DNA from: Datnioides undecimradiatus
Taxonomy: Eukaryota > Chordata > Actinopteri > Lobotiformes > Datnioididae
Assembly: GCA_008933995.1 (NCBI GenBank)
Contig: WARS01000013.1
Coordinates: 3,650,721 to 3,714,720 of the forward strand
Direction: 5' to 3'
DNA length: 64,000 nt
Positions 63,120-64,000 of this stretch are shown piece by piece. The notes under the pieces are model-generated. The model saw nothing but the letters and a program-made list of their open reading frames with translations. It did not search any database and was not told the DNA's origin. The number at the start of each line of letters is the position of its first letter. Positions within the stretch are counted from its first letter, which is position 1. A program made the translations under genes and the position numbers.

Positions 63120-63857
63120 TATTTTTTTTTATTTCATCTGTCAGAAGGTCCATGGATTGATGTTGAGCAGCTGATTGAGAGACTGGAGTTTTATGAAGCG
63201 TTTGTGTGGTAGAAACGATGAACGCTGTGACGACTTCACAAGCAGGTGAAAAATAACTGGCACCGTTGACTCACTGCGAGGCTGCATTCAGCTGAGAAGT
63301 CAACCAGCTGCTGCCATCAGTATGTTACATGAAGAAGGTGGCAAACTACTCTGATGAGGTGTCATGGCAACACAGTTGTTATAGTGCAGGTATAGTGTCA
63401 GGATTCTGACACTATACCTGCGTAATCGTAGCTCAGATTTAATGAGAATGGGCTGGATTTCGCTCGGATAACATTAAAGTTAGGGCCTCAGGTGCGCTCA
63501 AAATCACGTGACGTGACGTGTTTATATCTGTCTGGTCTGTTGTTAGCGATAGAGAGCGAGATCCCTGAGGAGGTTCATCATCAAATGCTTCAGAAGTATC
63601 CATCTTGACAATATCTGCACACATGTCTGGTCTGGACCTCGGGGGGGTGATGTGAGCATGACGCCTCCTCACACACACCAGCCAGTTGTTTAATGTGTCA
63701 CCTCATCCTGCTCCCGCCTTGGTGTCTTGTCTGGTCGTCAACAGAACATCCTGCTGGTTCAGAGGCAGATGTCGGTGACCGATGAAAACCTGGACAACTT
63801 CAGGAAAGTTCTGAAGAGCTACATCGACGGCACCTCAGCCCACTCTGACAACCTGCA
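31773..63857 (+). CDS. necab3: NECAB3-like EF-hand protein, first ten coding exons (partial)
   Basis: Family role: neuronal calcium-binding NECAB protein with an N-terminal EF-hand pair, a coiled NHR region and a C-terminal ABM (monooxygenase-like) domain. NECAB3 binds APBA2/X11L and modulates amyloid-beta production. Exons: 31773-31895, 37416-37440, 47729-47837, 49953-49978, 51740-51837, 53358-53494, 56767-56888, 58110-58189, 60264-60317, 63745-63857; all GT-AG in phase, about 295 codons, continuing past the window. The first EF loop is canonical (D47[11 protein letters not shown]58). The second (DGRQNNNLDTDK) lacks the acidic residue at position 12, as in human NECAB3. The start [13 protein letters not shown] resembles the human NECAB3 N-terminus more than NECAB1 or NECAB2, which is the basis for the paralog call. 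Exons 2 and 4 are microexons (25 and 26 nt). The ABM domain has only begun at [19 protein letters not shown]. Confidence 0.9.
31896..37415 (+). other. NECAB3 intron 1 (5.5 kb)
   Basis: Contains GT and CA microsatellites (32157-32184, 32348-32392), poly(A) tracts (about 33470-33485 and 34036-34048), and from about 34.08 to 36.7 kb unusually non-repetitive, TAAT-rich sequence that could hold regulatory elements. No other gene is visible. Confidence 0.5.
32157..32392. repeat. GT tract and CA tract pair
   Basis: (GT)n at 32157-32184 and an interrupted (CA)n at 32348-32392. Being complementary, they could fold back over 160 bases. Confidence 0.9.
38202..38262. repeat. GATA/TAGC tetranucleotide repeat
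   Basis: ATCTATCTATAGATAG then repeated CTAGATAG and TAGA units. The start is self-complementary, so the tract can fold. Confidence 0.85.
38964..38989. repeat. (GT)13 microsatellite
   Basis: Uninterrupted GT run inside NECAB3 intron 2. Confidence 0.95.
42905..43015. repeat. Possible dispersed element (TTTATAGAGCAC type)
   Basis: TTATTTATAGAGCACTTTTC followed by AAAACC and ACAAAGTGCTTCACA resembles a 3' segment that I recall as widespread in fish genomes. Only one copy is in the window, so the call rests on memory. Confidence 0.35.
44500..44700 (-). pseudogene. Tc1/mariner-like transposase remnant
   Basis: On the minus strand one frame reads [20 protein letters not shown], then [14 protein letters not shown], then [13 protein letters not shown]. 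This matches the second helix-turn-helix of fish Tc1-like transposases. It runs into a stop after ITKP, the following NFAKTHL-type segment is shortened, and no DDE catalytic core follows. It is therefore a dead fragment, possibly with more decayed sequence out to about 44270 and 44830. Confidence 0.75.
45532..45584. repeat. Perfect 25-bp inverted repeat, 3-base loop
   Basis: The left arm 45532-45556 (GCAACCATAGTCAGTGGTAT then GCCAA) is exactly the reverse complement of 45560-45584, with CCT between. It lies in NECAB3 intron 2 and does not match the ends of the Tc1 remnant. Confidence 0.95.
50150..50645. repeat. Fold-back repeat, copy 1
   Basis: The left part (about 50160-50225) carries CAACAGCCAGGAGAT, then GGCTAGCTTAGCTTAGCATA. 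The right part (about 50500-50640), reverse-complemented, carries the same landmarks (GCTGCCGCCAGCTACTGG, then TTTGCTTAGCACAGAG). The TAGCTTAGCTTAGCATA text is, from memory, the core of a very common percomorph repeat. Confidence 0.65.
52040..52465. repeat. Fold-back repeat, copy 2
   Basis: The left arm starts GGAATGGTTCAACATTATGG and runs to ACAGCTAGCC near 52205. The right arm (52330-52465), reverse-complemented, starts GGAATGGTTTGACATTTTGG and runs through AGCTTAGCTGAGTACAAAGA to AACAGCTAGCC. The arms of about 130-165 bp enclose about 120 bases, and there is no ORF. Confidence 0.75.
56162..56189. repeat. (CA)14 microsatellite
   Basis: CA run inside a wider CA-rich, purine-rich stretch (about 56135-56360). 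Confidence 0.9.
56456..56484. repeat. GT microsatellite, interrupted once
   Basis: GT run with a single CG interruption. It lies about 270 bases after the CA tract and is complementary to it. Confidence 0.9.
58496..58507. promoter_or_regulatory. Palindromic homeodomain-type site
   Basis: CTAATGCATTAG is a perfect 12-base palindrome with two TAAT cores, 10 bases after an octamer-like TATGCAAA (58478-58485). Sites like these bind POU and paired homeodomain dimers. It sits in NECAB3 intron 8; function is inferred only. Confidence 0.35.
59272..59309. repeat. CA microsatellite
   Basis: CA run interrupted by one TA, inside NECAB3 intron 8. Confidence 0.9.
61090..61505. repeat. Pyrimidine-rich dispersed repeat-like block
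   Basis: A CTTTGT/GTTTTC-rich stretch that ends TTCATTAAAAGCGTTAAACT, then a GGGCACAAACCATGACAG end. From memory, fish genomes carry a frequent element with this composition, an ATTAAA-like tail and a CAAACCGTGACA end. Only this one fairly complete copy is in the window; 43170-43600 may be a relative. Confidence 0.4.
63083..63115. repeat. (AT)n microsatellite
   Basis: Uninterrupted AT run followed by a T-rich stretch. Confidence 0.95.
63386..63421. repeat. Perfect 16-bp inverted repeat, 4-base loop
   Basis: The left arm GCAGGTATAGTGTCAG is exactly mirrored by CTGACACTATACCTGC, with GATT between. It lies in NECAB3 intron 9. Confidence 0.95.
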
Positions 63858-64000
63858 GTGAGTGTCTCGCTTATTTTCTCCGTTAAGGCAGGAGGTCTTT
63901 TAACCCATTACTGTCCACAGTGGGGTTTTATCATTTCCTTTACAGCCACTTAGATTACTGCCTTAGCTTAGCACAAATCAACTGAAATTCTTTAAATTGC

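Larger units (their letters stand above)
60318..63744 (+). other. NECAB3 intron 9
   Basis: Non-coding. Contains the pyrimidine-rich block above, an AT microsatellite (63083-63115) and a perfect 16-bp hairpin (63386-63421) about 320 bases before exon 10. Confidence 0.5.

Noticed and set aside
1..64000. tRNA, rRNA or endogenous viral genes
   Set aside because: I looked for B-box text, rRNA landmarks and retroviral gag/pol motifs and recognised none; a tRNAscan or viral profile search was not possible.

Overview
The window looks like nuclear DNA of a teleost fish, probably a percomorph. Its genes are split into many short GT-AG exons, it carries long CA/GT, TATC and AT microsatellites, and it contains several dispersed repeats that I recognise as common in spiny-rayed fish. 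I see no prokaryotic or organellar features. All product names come from reading the spliced translations against vertebrate families known to me. No database search was run.

There are four protein-coding genes. (1) 928-17340, minus strand: ZNFX1, an interferon-inducible SF1 RNA helicase with NFX1-type zinc fingers and a C-terminal RZ finger. It has 17 coding exons plus an inferred non-coding first exon behind a TATA box and an ISRE. (2) 18612-21741, plus strand: TBC1D20, a Rab1/Rab18 GTPase-activating protein with eight coding exons (395 aa). (3) 24894-30473, minus strand: RBCK1 (HOIL-1), the Ubl-NZF-RBR subunit of the linear ubiquitin chain assembly complex, with twelve coding exons (521 aa). 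(4) 31773 to beyond the right edge, plus strand: the first ten coding exons of a NECAB gene, most like NECAB3, an EF-hand protein with a C-terminal ABM domain whose 3' part lies outside the window.

ZNFX1 and TBC1D20 are head to head, TBC1D20 and RBCK1 are tail to tail, and RBCK1 and NECAB3 are head to head. The tail-to-tail TBC1D20/RBCK1 pair is also found on human 20p13. ZNFX1 (RNA sensing and antiviral restriction) and RBCK1 (NF-kB and cell-death signalling) both have interferon-type GAAANNGAAA elements at their 5' ends, so the first half of the window reads as a small interferon-responsive neighbourhood around TBC1D20.

The second half (about 32-64 kb) is nearly all NECAB3 intron. It holds microsatellites, a Tc1/mariner transposase remnant, two fold-back repeats, two perfect hairpins, pyrimidine-rich repeats and several TAAT-rich patches that may be enhancers. 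The oddest coding feature is an in-frame amber codon in the N-terminal low-complexity part of ZNFX1.
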